Positions 33,967 to 46,429 of a stretch of DNA of 64,000 nucleotides are shown piece after piece; position 1 is the stretch's first letter; every line of letters begins with the position of its first letter. A program made the translations under genes and the position numbers. Below the pieces are notes generated by a model. That model worked only from the letters and a program-made list of their open reading frames with translations. It was not told the origin of the DNA and searched no databases. This DNA comes from Phascolarctos cinereus (lineage: Eukaryota; Chordata; Mammalia; Diprotodontia; Phascolarctidae), in the NCBI RefSeq assembly GCF_002099425.1, contig NW_018344273.1, positions 837,001-901,000 on the forward strand, read 5' to 3'.

Positions 33967-35054
33967 TGTACACGTACCTATACACACATACACACACAGA
34001 GTTGAGCATAGAAATTCATCTTACACAATAGGGAAGTAATAGTGGAAGGGACTAAAAGAAAGGGAGGGAGGTGGTGATAAAAGGAAGACTAGATAAAGGA
34101 AGACAGTGGTCGGAGGCAAAACAGACTTTTATGGAAGGGACAAGGTAAAAAAAGAAGGATGAATAGAAGAGGATAGGATTGAGATAAATACACAGTTAGC
34201 TATCAAAACCACAAATGGAAATGGCATGAACTCACCTATAAAATGGAAGAGGATAGCAGAATGGAATAGAAACCAGAACTCAACAATATGTTTTTGACAA
34301 GAGATATACTTGAGATAGGAAGAAACATAAAGTTAAAATAAAAGACTGAAGCCTAATTGATTATACTTCAGCTGAGGTAAAAAAGGTAGGAGTAACTAAC
34401 AATTATTATCTCAGCCAAAGCAAAACAAAAATACATCTAATTGAAAGAGATAATCAGTGAGATTGCACTTTTTTAAAAAGGTACCATAGACAGTGAAGTA
34501 ATATCAATACTAAAGATAAATGCACCAAATGTAATAGCATCCAAATTCTTGAGGGAATAATTAAATGAGTTATATGGAAATGGGTAATAAAACTAAACTA
34601 GTAGAGACCCTAATTTATCCCTCTCAGACCTAGATAAATCAAATGATAATATAAATCAGAGTGGAGTTATGGAGATAAATAGAATTTAAGTTAAATATGA
34701 TAACCCTGTAGAGAATATTCAGTGGGAATAGAAAGGAGTATCCTTTTTCTCAGCTGTATATAGTACCTTCATAAAAACTGACCATATATTAAGGTAATAA
34801 ACCTCACCAACAAATGAAGAAAAGTACAAATATTAAATGCACCGTTTTCAGACCATAATGAAATAAAAATTCCATTCAATTAATGGCCTTGGAAGCATAA
34901 ATTTAAAAAAATTGTTTGAAACTAAGTGATCCAATCCTAAAGAATGAGAGAGTCAAAGAAAAAATCTTAGAAACATCAATTGTTTCATTAAATAAAATGA
35001 CAATATACTAAAATTTGTGGGGTGTAGCCGTAAGGAGTAATTAGGGGGAAATGT

Positions 35055-35490
35055 GTTGTTGTTATTGTTATTCAGCCATTTTTCAGTCATGTTCGACTCT
35101 TTGAGACCTCATTTGGGGTTTCCTTGGGGAAAGAAAATAAACACAACTGGAGTAGTTTGTCATTTACTTCTCCAGCTTATTTTACAGATGAGGAAACTGA
35201 GGCAAATAGGGTTAAGTGACTTGCCTGGGATCACACAGCTAGTAAGTATCTGAGGCCAGATTTGAATTCAAGAAAATGAGTCTTTTTTTTTCTTTTTTTT
35301 TTGGTGAGGCAATCAGGGTTAAGTGACTTGCCCAGGGTCACATAGCTATTAAGTGTCAAGTGTCTGAGGCCAGATTTGAATACAGGTCCTCCTGACTCCA
35401 AGGCTAGAGCTCTATTCATTGTACCACCTAGCTGCCCCAGAAATAAGTCTTTCTGACTCAAGGCCCAACACTCTATTTACTGTACCACCT
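35055..35490 (-). repeat. Mar1-like SINE with a short CORE-SINE nested in it
   Basis: Outer element: a BovB/RTE-like tail (cagtcatgttcgactctttg, gtagtttgtcatttacttct) followed by the CORE and head in reverse. Inner element at about 35,281-35,440: a minus-strand short CORE-SINE with a T-rich end and cacctagctgcccc. The outer sequence repeats at the junctions (agaaaatgagtctttt left, agaaataagtcttt right), a target duplication with two differences. Confidence 0.85.
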
Positions 35491-36089
35491 TAACTAAATT
35501 CTTACACCAATGAAAGGGAGAAAAAGCAGATCAAGGAATTGGGCATAAAACTAAAATAAACTAGAAAAAGAACAAATTTTAAACCTCAATTAAATGCCAA
35601 AATAAAAATCCTGAAAATCAAAGAAGAGATTAATAAAATTGAAAGTAAAAAAAAAATCACTGAATAAATAAAACTAGAAGTTGGTTTTATGGGGCAGGCA
35701 ATAAAATAGATACAAAGTTGGCTAATTAATTTTTTTTTGAAGAAAGAAATAAAACAAATTACCAGTATCAAAAATTAAAAGAGTGAATGCACAAGCAATG
35801 AAAATGAAGTTATAACAATTAACAGAAAAAAGACATAGAATTCTTAAGTAACCCTATCTTCGAAGAAGAAATTGAGCAAGCCATAAATGACCTCCCTAAC
35901 AAAACCAATCCAGGACCAAAGGGATTTACACGCAAATTCTGCCAAACATTTAAAGAATAATTAAAGAAATATTTCTACCAAGTTCCATCCATGACACAAA
36001 TATGGCTTTGATACCTAAACCAAGAAGAGAAAAAAAAAAACAAAGAAAGAAAATTATAGACTAATTTCTTTAATGAACATTGATGACCT

Positions 36090-36950
36090 TGTTTCATTTG
36101 AGGTTTGAATGATCCTTGAGATTCATATGTAGGGTGAGAAAAAAGATGAGCAATTGTGGAATAAATGGAGAAAGTATACTCAGAAAGTAGAGATGAGAAA
36201 TACTTATTCTTCTCCTGAGGGCCTGTTCTGTATGTTTAATAACCCACTGGACATCACTACATATATGTTGAATTTGAGGATATTATACATTTGGGGCAAA
36301 GGGCGTCAAGATGGCTATTCGAATGAGGAGAGTGATCAGCCTCTCTTGTTCACTTTCCCCACCATTTGCTAGCAAATGTTTTCAAAATTGATGGTTTTGT
36401 AATGAGTCAGTATATATGCAGGAAAGACAAGGGACAGCATATACACAACACTTACATATGTTAAGCAAGACTTCTGGGAAAGATATGGGTTCGATTCAGC
36501 TGTCTGTCAATCTAATATATAGGGACATATTAGCTGAGAATGCAGAGTTAGAATACATTTCTCCAAGCCTGCAAAGTCTATGGCTTCAGATCTTTTCCTT
36601 GATCCACATCTATAAATTTTAGTATCTGATACACAAGTTGGTGAAGAAAGTAGCTGTCCAAAGATGGAAGCTCCTGGGACTCTCATACTTAAAAGAAAAG
36701 CTTCATTTTGTTATATAGTCTCTGATGTTCTTAACAGAAAGGGCTACACCATATGGGACTCAAGTTGCCAGAGGAAAAGCATAAATTTATTTTATTGTGA
36801 TGCATGGATTTCTTAGATCTTATATCTTTAAAGAGATTTTGATATTATCCTCCTGACCTAATGCAGCAGGGAGAAGCTGCCAAATAGTAGCTTATCTATG
36901 ATCTCATGATTCTCGTGGGTCCTCATTTTTGTTTGTATAATATACAACCA
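36090..36950. other. No gene recognised; possible L1 5' UTR trace near 36,310
   Basis: Only a short gtcaagatggct motif near 36,306 recalls the start of an L1 5' UTR. The rest is unassigned. Confidence 0.35.
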
Positions 36951-37430
36951 CATTAGCTTGGCCTTCAAGGTCTTTAACAATCCATCTTCAATTGACCTTT
37001 CTAGTATTTCCTTAATGAACTCAATGTTCTAGACAAATTGGATGAGCTGTTTCCTGATTGTGTCCTATGATCTCTGAACTCTGCATTCACACAGGGTTTT
37101 ATTCATGCCTACAAGACACTTCTTCCTTATTTTACTTATTGGAATCCTCATGTTTCAAGGCCCACTTCACATGGTATACCCCATGGAAATCTGTTTCACA
37201 CAAATGAAAGTGATTTTTTCATTCTCAAATTTTCTCAAAGTACATCATCCAGACCTCTCACTTATAAACATCATGCCAGTTGTGTGTACATGTCATGCAT
37301 ATGCTCTCAGAGGGTAAACTCATTGACAGAAAGCAGTGTTACCTTGTGTCTTTTTATTTCCTGGGCCTACCAAAGTCCCAGATGCGTAGTATGTGTATAA
37401 TTAATGTTTATTGATTTGAGCTGAATTAGG
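36950..37430 (+). mobile_element. L2 LINE 3' region, plus strand
   Basis: The block order ccttcaaggtctttaacaat, caaggcccacttcacatgg, agagggtaaactcattgaca, tatttcctgggcctac and gtataattaatgtttattga follows the L2 3' end. Confidence 0.7.
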
Positions 37431-38950
37431 CTGAAGCAGGATAGTGAAGAATCATAGAAGCCAAGAGAAATGTGAATTTTTTAAAGGCAATGGTCAAGAT
37501 AGGGGCATTTATAATGAGCATATCTTTTCGAAAAACAGGTATAAGAACAATAACTTACTAAATGGATGTAATCTAAGACCTTCAATTATTTATTTCCTGT
37601 TACAATACCAGATACAAAATATAACTCAGTGTATTGTTAAATCTAGGTGATGATCCCTTCATAATTTCATGGGACACTGTTGACCCATAATTTGTCCTTT
37701 TGCAATGGTCTGTGGCGATAAATAACAATTGAATTAAATGATCTGGTTCCTTCTTGCTAAAGAGTAATATTTTGAATTATTATTATTATTCTGTACCTCA
37801 GCCTGAGAATGACTCATATATTAATCTTTTGTTTTTCTTGATCACTCCTCCCTGATTGATGAAATGATGCCAAATCATGAATGGGGAAGAATATAAGAAG
37901 ACAGCTGAGTTGGGTATGTTATACTGGAGATTCCTTTGGGGACATAGGTGGGATTAATTTTGGCTTCCGAGGTCCTCTTCTAACTAAAAAAATGTAATTT
38001 TGTAGTTCTCTGAACAGGTGAAAATTCAGGAGATGGGAACAGATAAAAATATCAAGAAAAGCACAGAGGGATAAAGACAAGCTAAATAGAAATTAATCCC
38101 AGAGCATATGGTGAATTATGTGTTCTGTGTGAACAATGTCTCTAAGTACAAGGCTTTGCCCTGGTTCCTGTGGAAACCCCCCAAAGCGATGTGTATGCCT
38201 CTAACATAGTTTGAAAGCCACAAAGAATCCATTGGATTGGATGTACATTGTCACTTACTTGTTAATTATCCCATTGTCATAAAGGTCCTAGGTTAAAGTC
38301 TCTAAAAGAGAGTGTTGATTTTCATAGCCCCTAGAAGAGGGTTGTCCTCCCTGGGTCATGGACTTTTGGCAATTGAAGCGTCCCACGGATCATGATTTAT
38401 AGACAAAGGCATAAGGACAAAACAGTCTTTGGATGAAGAAATGGCTCTGATTCATGAAGCTGAGGTAGGGAACAGATTGGCAAATCTCTCCTCTGCTTGG
38501 CTTTGTAAGTACTATAATTTATAACAGCTGGCTTCTGAACAAATGGAAATGATGGCTCAGGGCAGGTTTTACTAAATGTACTAAGCATACAGATTTCCAA
38601 GTAATACTGTAGATATCTGTTTCCTTGGTGATGTAGGGGCTCCCTGGGCTCTAGGATATAGACATCTATGGAGGGAGAAAAGAAAAGCAGCTTCTAAAGG
38701 CTGCCTCTTTCCACTTACTTGATGTCCTTAATCCTTATGAAGTTGAGTTGACAATTGAAATACTCTGGATGGTTAGTCATTAGAAGAAAAAAAGGTTCAG
38801 ATACCTAATAAAAGGGATTTTCTTTAAATTGTTATTCAGTACAAGCACTGCTCTAAGATTAATTTCTATTTAGCTGGCCTCTTGCCTCTCCACTTTTCTT
38901 GAAGTTTCTGTCCTGAATTTTTACCAGTTCAAATGACTACAAAATCAATG
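37430..38950. other. No feature recognised
   Basis: Unique-looking DNA. Only short ORFs (up to 68 codons) without family resemblance. Confidence 0.5.
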
Positions 38951-38954
38951 GGTT

Positions 38955-40926
38955 TTATTTTTTGGATTTTCTTTTCAAGTTAGAAGGGACCTCAGAAATC
39001 ACTTAGTCCAACCCATGCTCCCAAAAGGAATCCCCACTATAAAATACACAACAAAAACTCATCCAGCCTCTGCTTGAAGGCCTTTTATGAGGAGGAACTT
39101 ACCACCTGCAAAGGCAGCCCATTTCACATTAGATATGTCTAATTGATTGGATATGTTCCCTGATATCTAGCATAAAATCCATCCTCCCCATTTTCCCCAC
39201 CTTCTACCCATTATTTCTGTCTTTGTTTTCTGGGGCATGTATAAAAAGTCTAATCCTTCTTCCACATGACAGCACCTTATATAGTTGAGGGACTAGCATG
39301 CTTTCTGATATGTTCTCTTCTCCAAGCTAAACATTTCCAGTTCCTTCAACAGATACTCAAACAACATGGACTTAACATCACTTAATATCCCAGTTTCCCT
39401 CTTTTAGATGCTTTTCATTGCTAGCAGTGTTCTTAAACTGCAGTGCCTAGAAGTGAACACAGTACTCCAGGTGTGTTCTGACAAGAACAGAGTACAAAAG
39501 GACAATCACATCTAGTAATAAGTAACCTCTTTGGGTTGCTTTATTGGGTTGCTCTGTGTCTCTCTTAATGCAGCCCAAGATTATATTAGCTTTTTTATAT
39601 CACACTGCTGACTAATTGAGCTTACAATTCACTAAAACCCCCACATCTTTTCCCAGACAAAATACTATCGAGTTATGTCCTTCTCATCCTGTATTTGTAG
39701 AAATGAATCCATGTAAGACTTTGCATTTCTTCTTAGTGAATTTCATATATTATAGTCAGGCTGATGCTCTGGTCTGTCAAAAGATTTTGGATCCTGACTC
39801 TGTCTTTCAGTGTGTTAAGTATTCTTCCCAGTTTTTCCTTTCCTGCCAGTTTAAAGACATCCCATCTACACTTCTTCTTTGAAAAAAAAAGTTATACAGC
39901 TCAGTGTCAACCCCAGAACCTTGAGGCATTGACTTCCCACCATGCTGACCTCAAACAATTACTGAATACTCTGAATTTGTCCATTCACCAGTCTAAACCA
40001 TCTAATTTTTATATTACCTAGTCCACATCTCTCCATCTTTTCCAAAAGTATTATAAGAAATATTTTATCAAATGCTTCACTAAAATCTAGGTAAACTGTA
40101 TCTATGGAATTCCCTTGATTTCTAAGTTTACTAACTCTGTCAAAAATTATGTAGTGTAACACTCCAATGAAGACATGCTGGTTCATTGTAATCACCATTT
40201 CCTTTTCTAGATGTTCACTAATCCTCTTTTTGATGATCCATTCCATAATTTTCCTGTCAATGCAAATTAATTTCATTGGTCTATGGCTTTTTTAAACTCT
40301 ATTATTCTTCCTTTTAAAAAAGTCATGGACAACATTTGTCTCTCCAGTCCTATGAGAAATGTTGAGTCTCTGTGATTTTTTTTGTATCACTGACAATAGT
40401 GTAGCAATTTCACCTGCCAATTCTATTAGTAATGAAGGGTGTGATTCAACTGAAGCAGGTGATTTATCAAGGGTAACTTGATGATAGGTGCTCTCATTAT
40501 CTCCTTACTTATCTTGGGTGCCAATTCCCCATTAGCCATTTTTGCTTTGCAATTATTTCCAGTGTAAAAGCTAGTCTCCTCACAGGAGAATACAGAGCAA
40601 AATATAATTGAACAGCTGTATCTTTTCTCTTTTATCAAATGCCATTGTCTCATTATGCCCCCACCCCTATCTCTTCTGATTAACCCCTTTTCCCTTGATG
40701 TATCTAGAGAAAACCTTTTTTTTTTTTGCTATCCTAATATTCGTCATTCAGCCTGCATTCTGATGGTGTTTTTACATGATTGTAACATGCTCTTATTATA
40801 CTCATCCTCTGTTACTTGTCTTTGCTCTTATCTTTGGCACTTTTGAAAATATAAGTAGGTTTTTTTTAATACACATTAGCTGCTTAAAACAATTCCTTTT
40901 TATGTTTTCCTCCTTATTAGTATTGC

Positions 40927-40971
<45 letters not shown>

Positions 40972-41170
40972 CTCCCAGAATTTCATTATTGAGAGTTTTC
41001 TATCCCTTCTGGACTGATGGAATTTTACTCTATGGGATGGTGCCTATTCTTCCAAACCTGTTAAGGTTTGATTTCCCAAAATATTGGTCACATTAAGAAT
41101 ATGTCTTCCTATGCTCTTCTCTACAACAAACACTAAGAGGGAATGATCACTTCTTTCCCTAGGTCCACAT
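38955..41170 (-). mobile_element. CR1/L3 LINE, minus strand, about 2.2 kb
   Basis: The minus frame at 39,959-40,276 reads CR1-type reverse transcriptase: DRKIMEWIIKKRISEHLEK, FDRVSKLRNQGNSIDTVY, LDFSEAFDKI and LLEKMERCGLG. The first conserved Asp block (LDFSEAFD) is kept. Downstream (38,955-39,900) is the 3' part, with plus-strand phrases such as cagtactccaggtgtgttct and cacactgctgactaattgag that mark the CR1/L3 3' region. Upstream to about 41,170 is further decayed ORF2. A (CA)n tract sits at 40,930-40,969. The RT is interrupted outside the 105-codon open segment. Confidence 0.85.
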
Positions 41171-41234
41171 AAATTTTATGGAAACCTTATCTCTATTATT
41201 GAGAATAGGCAGGGAGACACACAGAGCAGAAAAG

Positions 41235-41390
41235 AAGCATTTATTAAGAGCTGACTATATGCCAAGCACTTTGCTAAGCACTGAGGATAAAAATACAGGT
41301 GAAAAGAAAGACAGTTTCTGTCCTCAAGGAGCTCATAATCTATAGGAATGAGAAGCATAACCATGAGAGAAATGAAGCATAGTTGGCTTA
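41235..41390 (-). mobile_element. L2 LINE 3' end, minus strand
   Basis: agcatttattaagagctgac, tatgccaagcactttgctaa, tctgtcctcaaggagctcat. The DNA beyond, to about 42,640, does not look like the L2 interior I know. Confidence 0.85.
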
Positions 41391-41399
41391 TTCTGAAAA

Positions 41400-42640
41400 A
41401 AGAAGGTCCCTGAAGGAACTCATTAATGGGAGGTGAATGGCCTCAATTCTAAGTAAAGGATGATGTGATATTCATCTCTGAGAGCGGAGTTGTTTGAGAA
41501 GATAAGAGGTTTGTAACTACAACCATGTTGTAGGAGGTAGGGGGTAGACTGTGAAGCTGTAAGTTGTAAACCTTACTGCAGTGAGGGCCCATTTGAAATT
41601 AATAGCATCAGTTTGTAGAGGACCCAGTCAACATGGTCACATAACTTCCTCCAGCTCTGGTCAGCAACATGTAAATAGGAGTGGAGGAGACATGGTGAGA
41701 ATAATCCATTAGTGGTGTTTTTGGCAAGGCATGAGTAGTGACTGGGAAAGGATTAATAGATTTAGGAGCAGAAGATATTGTAGAGTTGAACTACTAATTA
41801 AGGTATTGACACTGGGAAGGGAGGACAATATAGCCAGAGCAGGGGTGGAAGCCTTGTAAAATGCCGAGATGTGAAGGGATCAAATTCATGGTGAGTATGA
41901 AGAATAGGTTTAGAATGAATAAGGCATAAGAAGAGGTGATAGAAGATTATGACCAAGTAAAGGAACTTAAAATTTCCTTGTGCAATTGGAACACTTGTGA
42001 GTTATGGCAAGATCAAATGTATGAACTTCTTTGTGTGTAGCTAAATTGGAGCAGGAGAGTGGGTCTTGGGAACTGAGTAGATTGAGGAACTGGGAATTAG
42101 AAGGTTTGAGGCAACAACATCATATGTCAAGCAAGAGTTAGAGTGGAAAAGATGAATGAGCCAGCCATTAAATTCACTGAAAAAGGAAAGAAAATGTCCT
42201 GGTGGCTGGTGATAACAGTTACAAGGTCCTGTATTAGGGATAACTTTGGATATAGTGAACCTCAAAGTAGGAAAGAAGAAGCTGATGATGGTGGTAGTGA
42301 GAGTCTGAAAAGAGAAATGGGGAGAAAGGAGTATACTGACTTCTCCAGGACCCGTGTGTCAGCAGATGTGAAGAATAATATAACCAATAATGGAAAGAAT
42401 AAGACATGCAGTGTCTCCAGAGGGAAATTAGGTCTCTGTAAGAACCAGAAGACAAATGAAGCAGGAGAGATGGAGGTCTAGAATGAAGGGAAGTTTGTTA
42501 ATTATGGAATGGGTGTTCTGTAATTCCAGAGGACACAGTTAACGGAGTAGACACTACTGGAATAGGACATTGGAGTAGTAAATTTGACAGCTGAGGTTAA
42601 TGGCAGAAAAAGAAGTAGGGATAAGTGACAGAGCTAGTTT
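41400..42640. repeat. Unidentified moderately repetitive segment; about 200 bp of it recurs at 43,415-43,620
   Basis: 41,808-42,012 and 43,415-43,620 are similar over about 205 bases in the same orientation: gccttgtaaaat, gatgtgaaggga, tgaagaataggtttagaatg, agaggtgatagaag, and a shared gaacacttgtgagt/gaacttgtgagt end. The rest of the first segment is G/A-rich on the plus strand and contains a 112-codon ORF (42,143-42,481) without recognised similarity. It may be an interspersed repeat I do not know or a local duplication. Confidence 0.55.
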
Positions 42641-42810
42641 ACATTTCTGAAAAGGCCTGATCTGACTCAGGGAACTCTGCCCATCCCAGTGGCCTAGTCT
42701 TACTGACCAAATTGCTTCTGATTCTCCCACTTTTAATCTTCACCCATATGCTCTCCACCATGCTTTCACCTTCTGTTTTCTGAATTTATCCATAGGAGTA
42801 CATCTTTTTT

Positions 42811-42968
42811 TATGTGTGCGTTGTTTTGTTTTTGCTAGGCAATGGGGTCAAGTGACTTGCCTGAGGTCACACAGCTAGTAAGTGTTATGTGTCTGAGGCT
42901 GGATTTGAACTCAGGTCCTCCTGAATCCAGGGCTGGTGCTCTATCCACTACACCATCTCGCTGCCCCT
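42811..42968 (-). repeat. Short marsupial CORE-SINE with 16-bp target duplication
   Basis: A T-rich end, then caatggggtcaagtgacttg and a ctatccactacaccatctcg head in reverse. Flanked by ggagtacatctttttt at 42,795-42,810 and again at 42,969-42,984. Confidence 0.95.
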
Positions 42969-43009
42969 GGAGTACATCTTTTTTATAATGCTATCTCATA
43001 CTTACCTGC

Positions 43010-43412
43010 TTTTATCTATCTTGGTTTTTAGAACTTTTTTTATTATAAACTTAACAAACATGAATATTTCCACATACAAGAGAAAGAGAATTGAATATGA
43101 AATTATAATTATCTGTAACATACTTTGTTTTTAAGTATAAATTAAATTTAATACAATAGAACCAATATGCCCTGCTATTCTGTGTCTCCCTTGTGAATGT
43201 CCATCTGTGATCTTTTTTTCATTTTTCTTAGTAATTTTAGTACTTGAATGTTTTCTTTCTTTTCTAACTTTTTTACATCATTGTGAATACCTCCCACCTC
43301 ATTCCCCAAACTCTCCCTGACCTAAACAAAAGTTTTCCTTTGCCACAAATAAGTTTATTCAGTCAAAACAAATCCACATATTTGTCATGTCTAAAGATGT
43401 ATACCTCATTAT
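43010..43412 (-). mobile_element. L1 3' UTR fragment, minus strand
   Basis: The phrases aaaagttttcctttgccaca, ataagtttattcagtcaaaa, caaatccacatatttgtcat and aaagatgtatacctcatt match the marsupial L1 3' UTR also present, more diverged, at 10.95-11.2 kb. It ends abruptly where the 43,415 repeat begins. Confidence 0.6.
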
Positions 43413-43619
43413 TGACACCAGGAGGGGAGGAGAGTATAGCCATAGCAGGTAAAAGCCTTGTAAAATAGATGTGAAGGGATTGAATTCATGGTAAGGATGA
43501 AGAATAGGTTTAGAATGAAAAAGGCATAGGAAGAGGTGATAGAAGGTTATAATCAAGTAAAAGAATTTTACTTTTTATCCTGCAATTGGAGAACTTGTGA
43601 GTCATGGCAAGACCTTACC

Positions 43620-43895
43620 TAGCCTTACATCACTTAATGGGTGTTCCCTCAGACAAACTGGGGCCTGGGAAAGACCTTAGCTTAAAAAAGCCAAGTGTCC
43701 CACTGCATCTGGGAGTCTTCAGTTGTCTTGACCTATGCATTGCCACTGGACTCAAATGACCCTGGAGGAGAGAGTGAGGCTGATGACTTTGTACAGTCCT
43801 GCCTCACTTAAATCCAATTCACTTGCAAGTCAAGACATCACCCTCCTTATGTCATTGGTCCTCTTCAAGAAGGAAGCACAAACAACAATCTTAAC
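43620..43895 (+). mobile_element. RTE-tail-like repeat (same family as the insertion in OR copy 2)
   Basis: Ends cattggtcctcttcaagaag, then a (ACAA)n-like tail near 43,880. The upstream part (ggactcaaatgaccctggag, aatccaattcacttgcaagt) is the inverse of 26,069-26,180 plus 26,471-26,520. The tandem ACAA-like end is typical of RTE-mobilised elements. Confidence 0.55.
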
Positions 43896-44289
43896 CTGAA
43901 GTATAGAGGCATTCCTTTCACCTTCTCTTCTAGGAGGGAGCCCAGGCTACCATTAGAATACGTACATTTTTGTTTTTACGATTTACAGCAGGGTTCCTTA
44001 AGAAACACAGGGAACCTTTGCCAGCACAAGCAGATCTACTATGAAAGAGCACTGTGAGAGACATTGTGCTAAGCAAAATAAAAACTCTGTCATTCATTGA
44101 AAGCCTTGCTCCTGAACTGACCTCTCTTTAGTTGGCTTCTGACAGTCACTTTGATGTTTCTTGTCACGGATGAGTTCCTAGATTTGTTGGATTTACATGG
44201 CTCCCATCTAAATGTCTTGATCTGCACTTGGATTTCCTCTAGTGACTATATCCTTTGGTGTGACAACTCAATTCACTGACTCCTCTCCA

Positions 44290-45420
44290 TGACCTTTCAT
44301 GTAATGCTGTGTCTACAGCTTTTCAATCCTCTTGCACCAAGGAAACTCTTCCTATCTGCTGCTCTTTTCTTGACTAAAACTACCTGACCAAAACCTGACA
44401 AAAAAAAAATAACACAACCTCACAAAACAGCCCATCCCACTCTCAGATAACTGATTATTTATTTTCTGTGATCCTATGATCATTTATTGAGCCGAAATCT
44501 AACTCTCTTTATCTTTCATTCATGAGTCAAAGTTCTGCCATATAGAGCAACAGAGAATAAATGAAATCTAATCCCTTCCCTTCATGATAACCCTTCAATG
44601 TCTTTAAATATAGTGACCATGCTTTTGAACCCTTCCCACAAAATATCTTCTTTTCTTCAGACTAAATACCTCTAGTTCTTTTAATTATGTCGAATATAAT
44701 ATGATTTCCAGCCCCTTCACTTACCTTTTTTTGTTGCCCAAAGGCACTCTAGTTTCTCAACCTCAAACTTAAAGTATAGCACAAAGAATGGAACTGGTTA
44801 TTTTGGTGTGGTCCAACCAGACCAAAGTGAAAAGATGCTATTACTTCCCTTGCTTTTAACTCCTACATTTCACTCATGAAGCCACACTTGTTTTTTTTGT
44901 TTGCCAACTCTAATCATTGACTGATATTGAGATTTTTTAATCATATTAATCACTGCTTAGCTTCTTCTCCCAAACTTAGCTTATGCAATTGATTTTTTTA
45001 TTTTATTTTGGTTTTTTGGCTACGCAACGGAGTTAAGTTACTTGCCCAGGGTCACGCAGCTAATAAGTGGCAAGTGTCTGAGGCAGGATTTGAACTCAAG
45101 TCTTCCTGACTCCAGGGCCAGTGCTCTATCCACTACATCACCTAGCTGCCTTGATGCAATTGATTTTTAAAAATCTAAGTACAATTGCTTATATTTGTTT
45201 CTATTCATGTTTACTTTAACAGCATATTTATATTCAACCATATTAAAATTAATCTTAGCAAAATTAAATTTGATAGGGTTAAATGTAGATTAGCCACTAG
45301 AGTGAAAAGTAATAGGAATAAAAAATAGATTTACTGCTTTTTCCAGATGATCCTGATTTTGTCATCCAAATGTTAGCTGCTGCATGCCTCCCAGGTTTGT
45401 GTTTTATAAAAACTAGATAA
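44290..45420 (-). mobile_element. CR1/L3 LINE 3' region, minus strand, with a SINE inserted
   Basis: The plus strand carries cttcttttcttcagactaaa, gttattttggtgtggtccaa, cttcactcatgaagccacac-type phrases in CR1/L3 3' order, parallel to 39.2-39.8 kb. A minus-strand short CORE-SINE (44,998-45,153) interrupts it, flanked by atgcaattgattttt at 44,983-44,997 and 45,154-45,168. Confidence 0.7.
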
Positions 45421-46180
45421 GCCCAGACTTTATCCAAGTTAATGACTAAAAATCATAAAGAATTCAGATAAGTATGGGAAGATCTAATCAATAAGCAGAA
45501 CCATTGAATATAGAAGATGAATATTATAAAATAAATGAACTCTGAAAGGTGGCCAAACTTTGATTAATTATAATGATCTATCTTGGCTCCAGAGGACAGA
45601 TGATAAAAAATGCTTCCCTACAGTATTGAGGATGACCTATAGCTATCTGATGCATTTGCTCTACGGATTGATTTTGATTAATTGATTTATTTTTTTCAAT
45701 GTTACAAGGAATGTTTTCTTTTTAATTTTCTTTTTTTTTAAATTTATTTATTTGTTAGGTTTTGCCTAACTGATTTTTTCTTTGCTACTAGGGAATGATT
45801 CAATTACAGGTAAAATGCTACATATATACATAAAGTGTATATATAAAGTGACTATCATGTAAAAAAACACATAAATCATCAATAAAACTACATATACACC
45901 TGTATAAAATAAATGTGTATATAATGTGCTCAGAGGACATTTCCCTGATTCTCACTTGCATTGGTGGGCAAGTTCACAAAGCTGTCATGTGGTAAATGGG
46001 GAAGGAGGCTAAGAAACTTGCCTATCTTCCCAAGGGCAATTATTTCTATGAAATCCTTCACCATTAGTTTCAACCATCATTCAACTGACCTGATTCTGAA
46101 ATGGTTGGACATCTAGGCTGACTTATTTTAACCATAGACGTACAAGAAGTGGTTGATTCTCTTCAAGCAATTAAAAATGA
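45420..46180. other. No feature recognised
   Basis: AT-rich DNA with T-runs near 45,690-45,760 that could be the end of an old L1. Nothing firm. Confidence 0.45.
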
Positions 46181-46184
46181 TGAT

Positions 46185-46428
46185 GATGATAAGCATTTAT
46201 ATAACATCTGCTATGTACCAGGCATTATGCTAAGCAGTCTAAATATTATTTTATATGATCCTAACAACAATCCTGGGAGATAGGTGCTTTTGTTATCCTC
46301 ATTTTACATTATGGGAAATTAAGGCAGACAAAGATTTAGTCTTACCCAGGGGCACTAAACTAGTGTCTGAGGCAGAATTTAGATTTAGGCATGTCTGACT
46401 TCAGGCCTTGCTGGCCTAGCTACCTCAC
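46185..46428 (-). repeat. CORE-SINE with L2-type tail, minus strand
   Basis: aagcatttatataacatctg, ccaggcattatgctaagca, ttatcctcattttacatta and a degraded head near ggcctagctacct. Confidence 0.8.
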
Positions 46429-46429
46429 A

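Larger units (their letters stand above)
32426..36083 (+). mobile_element. L1 5' two-thirds (ORF1, spacer, ORF2 start), plus strand, decayed
   Basis: 32,500-33,080 is ORF1: a K/E-rich coiled-coil part, then FKESLKILFQEIIKENC and ITQNLVVITIKEW, the C-terminal-domain region of L1 ORF1p. 33,100-33,440 is inter-ORF sequence shared with the L1 at 49.3-49.4 kb. ORF2 begins near 34,190 with a diverged endonuclease (an aatggcatgaactcacctat block) and continues at 35,500-36,083 to the start of the reverse transcriptase region, where the copy ends abruptly. A Mar1-like SINE (35,055-35,490) with another SINE inside it interrupts ORF2. No frame is open for long. Confidence 0.8.

Noticed and set aside
42143-42481. 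112-codon plus ORF as a small gene
   Set aside because: It sits inside an unidentified repetitive segment, and a 74-codon reverse ORF overlaps it. Composition (Lys/Glu/Ser) is what G/A-rich DNA gives.
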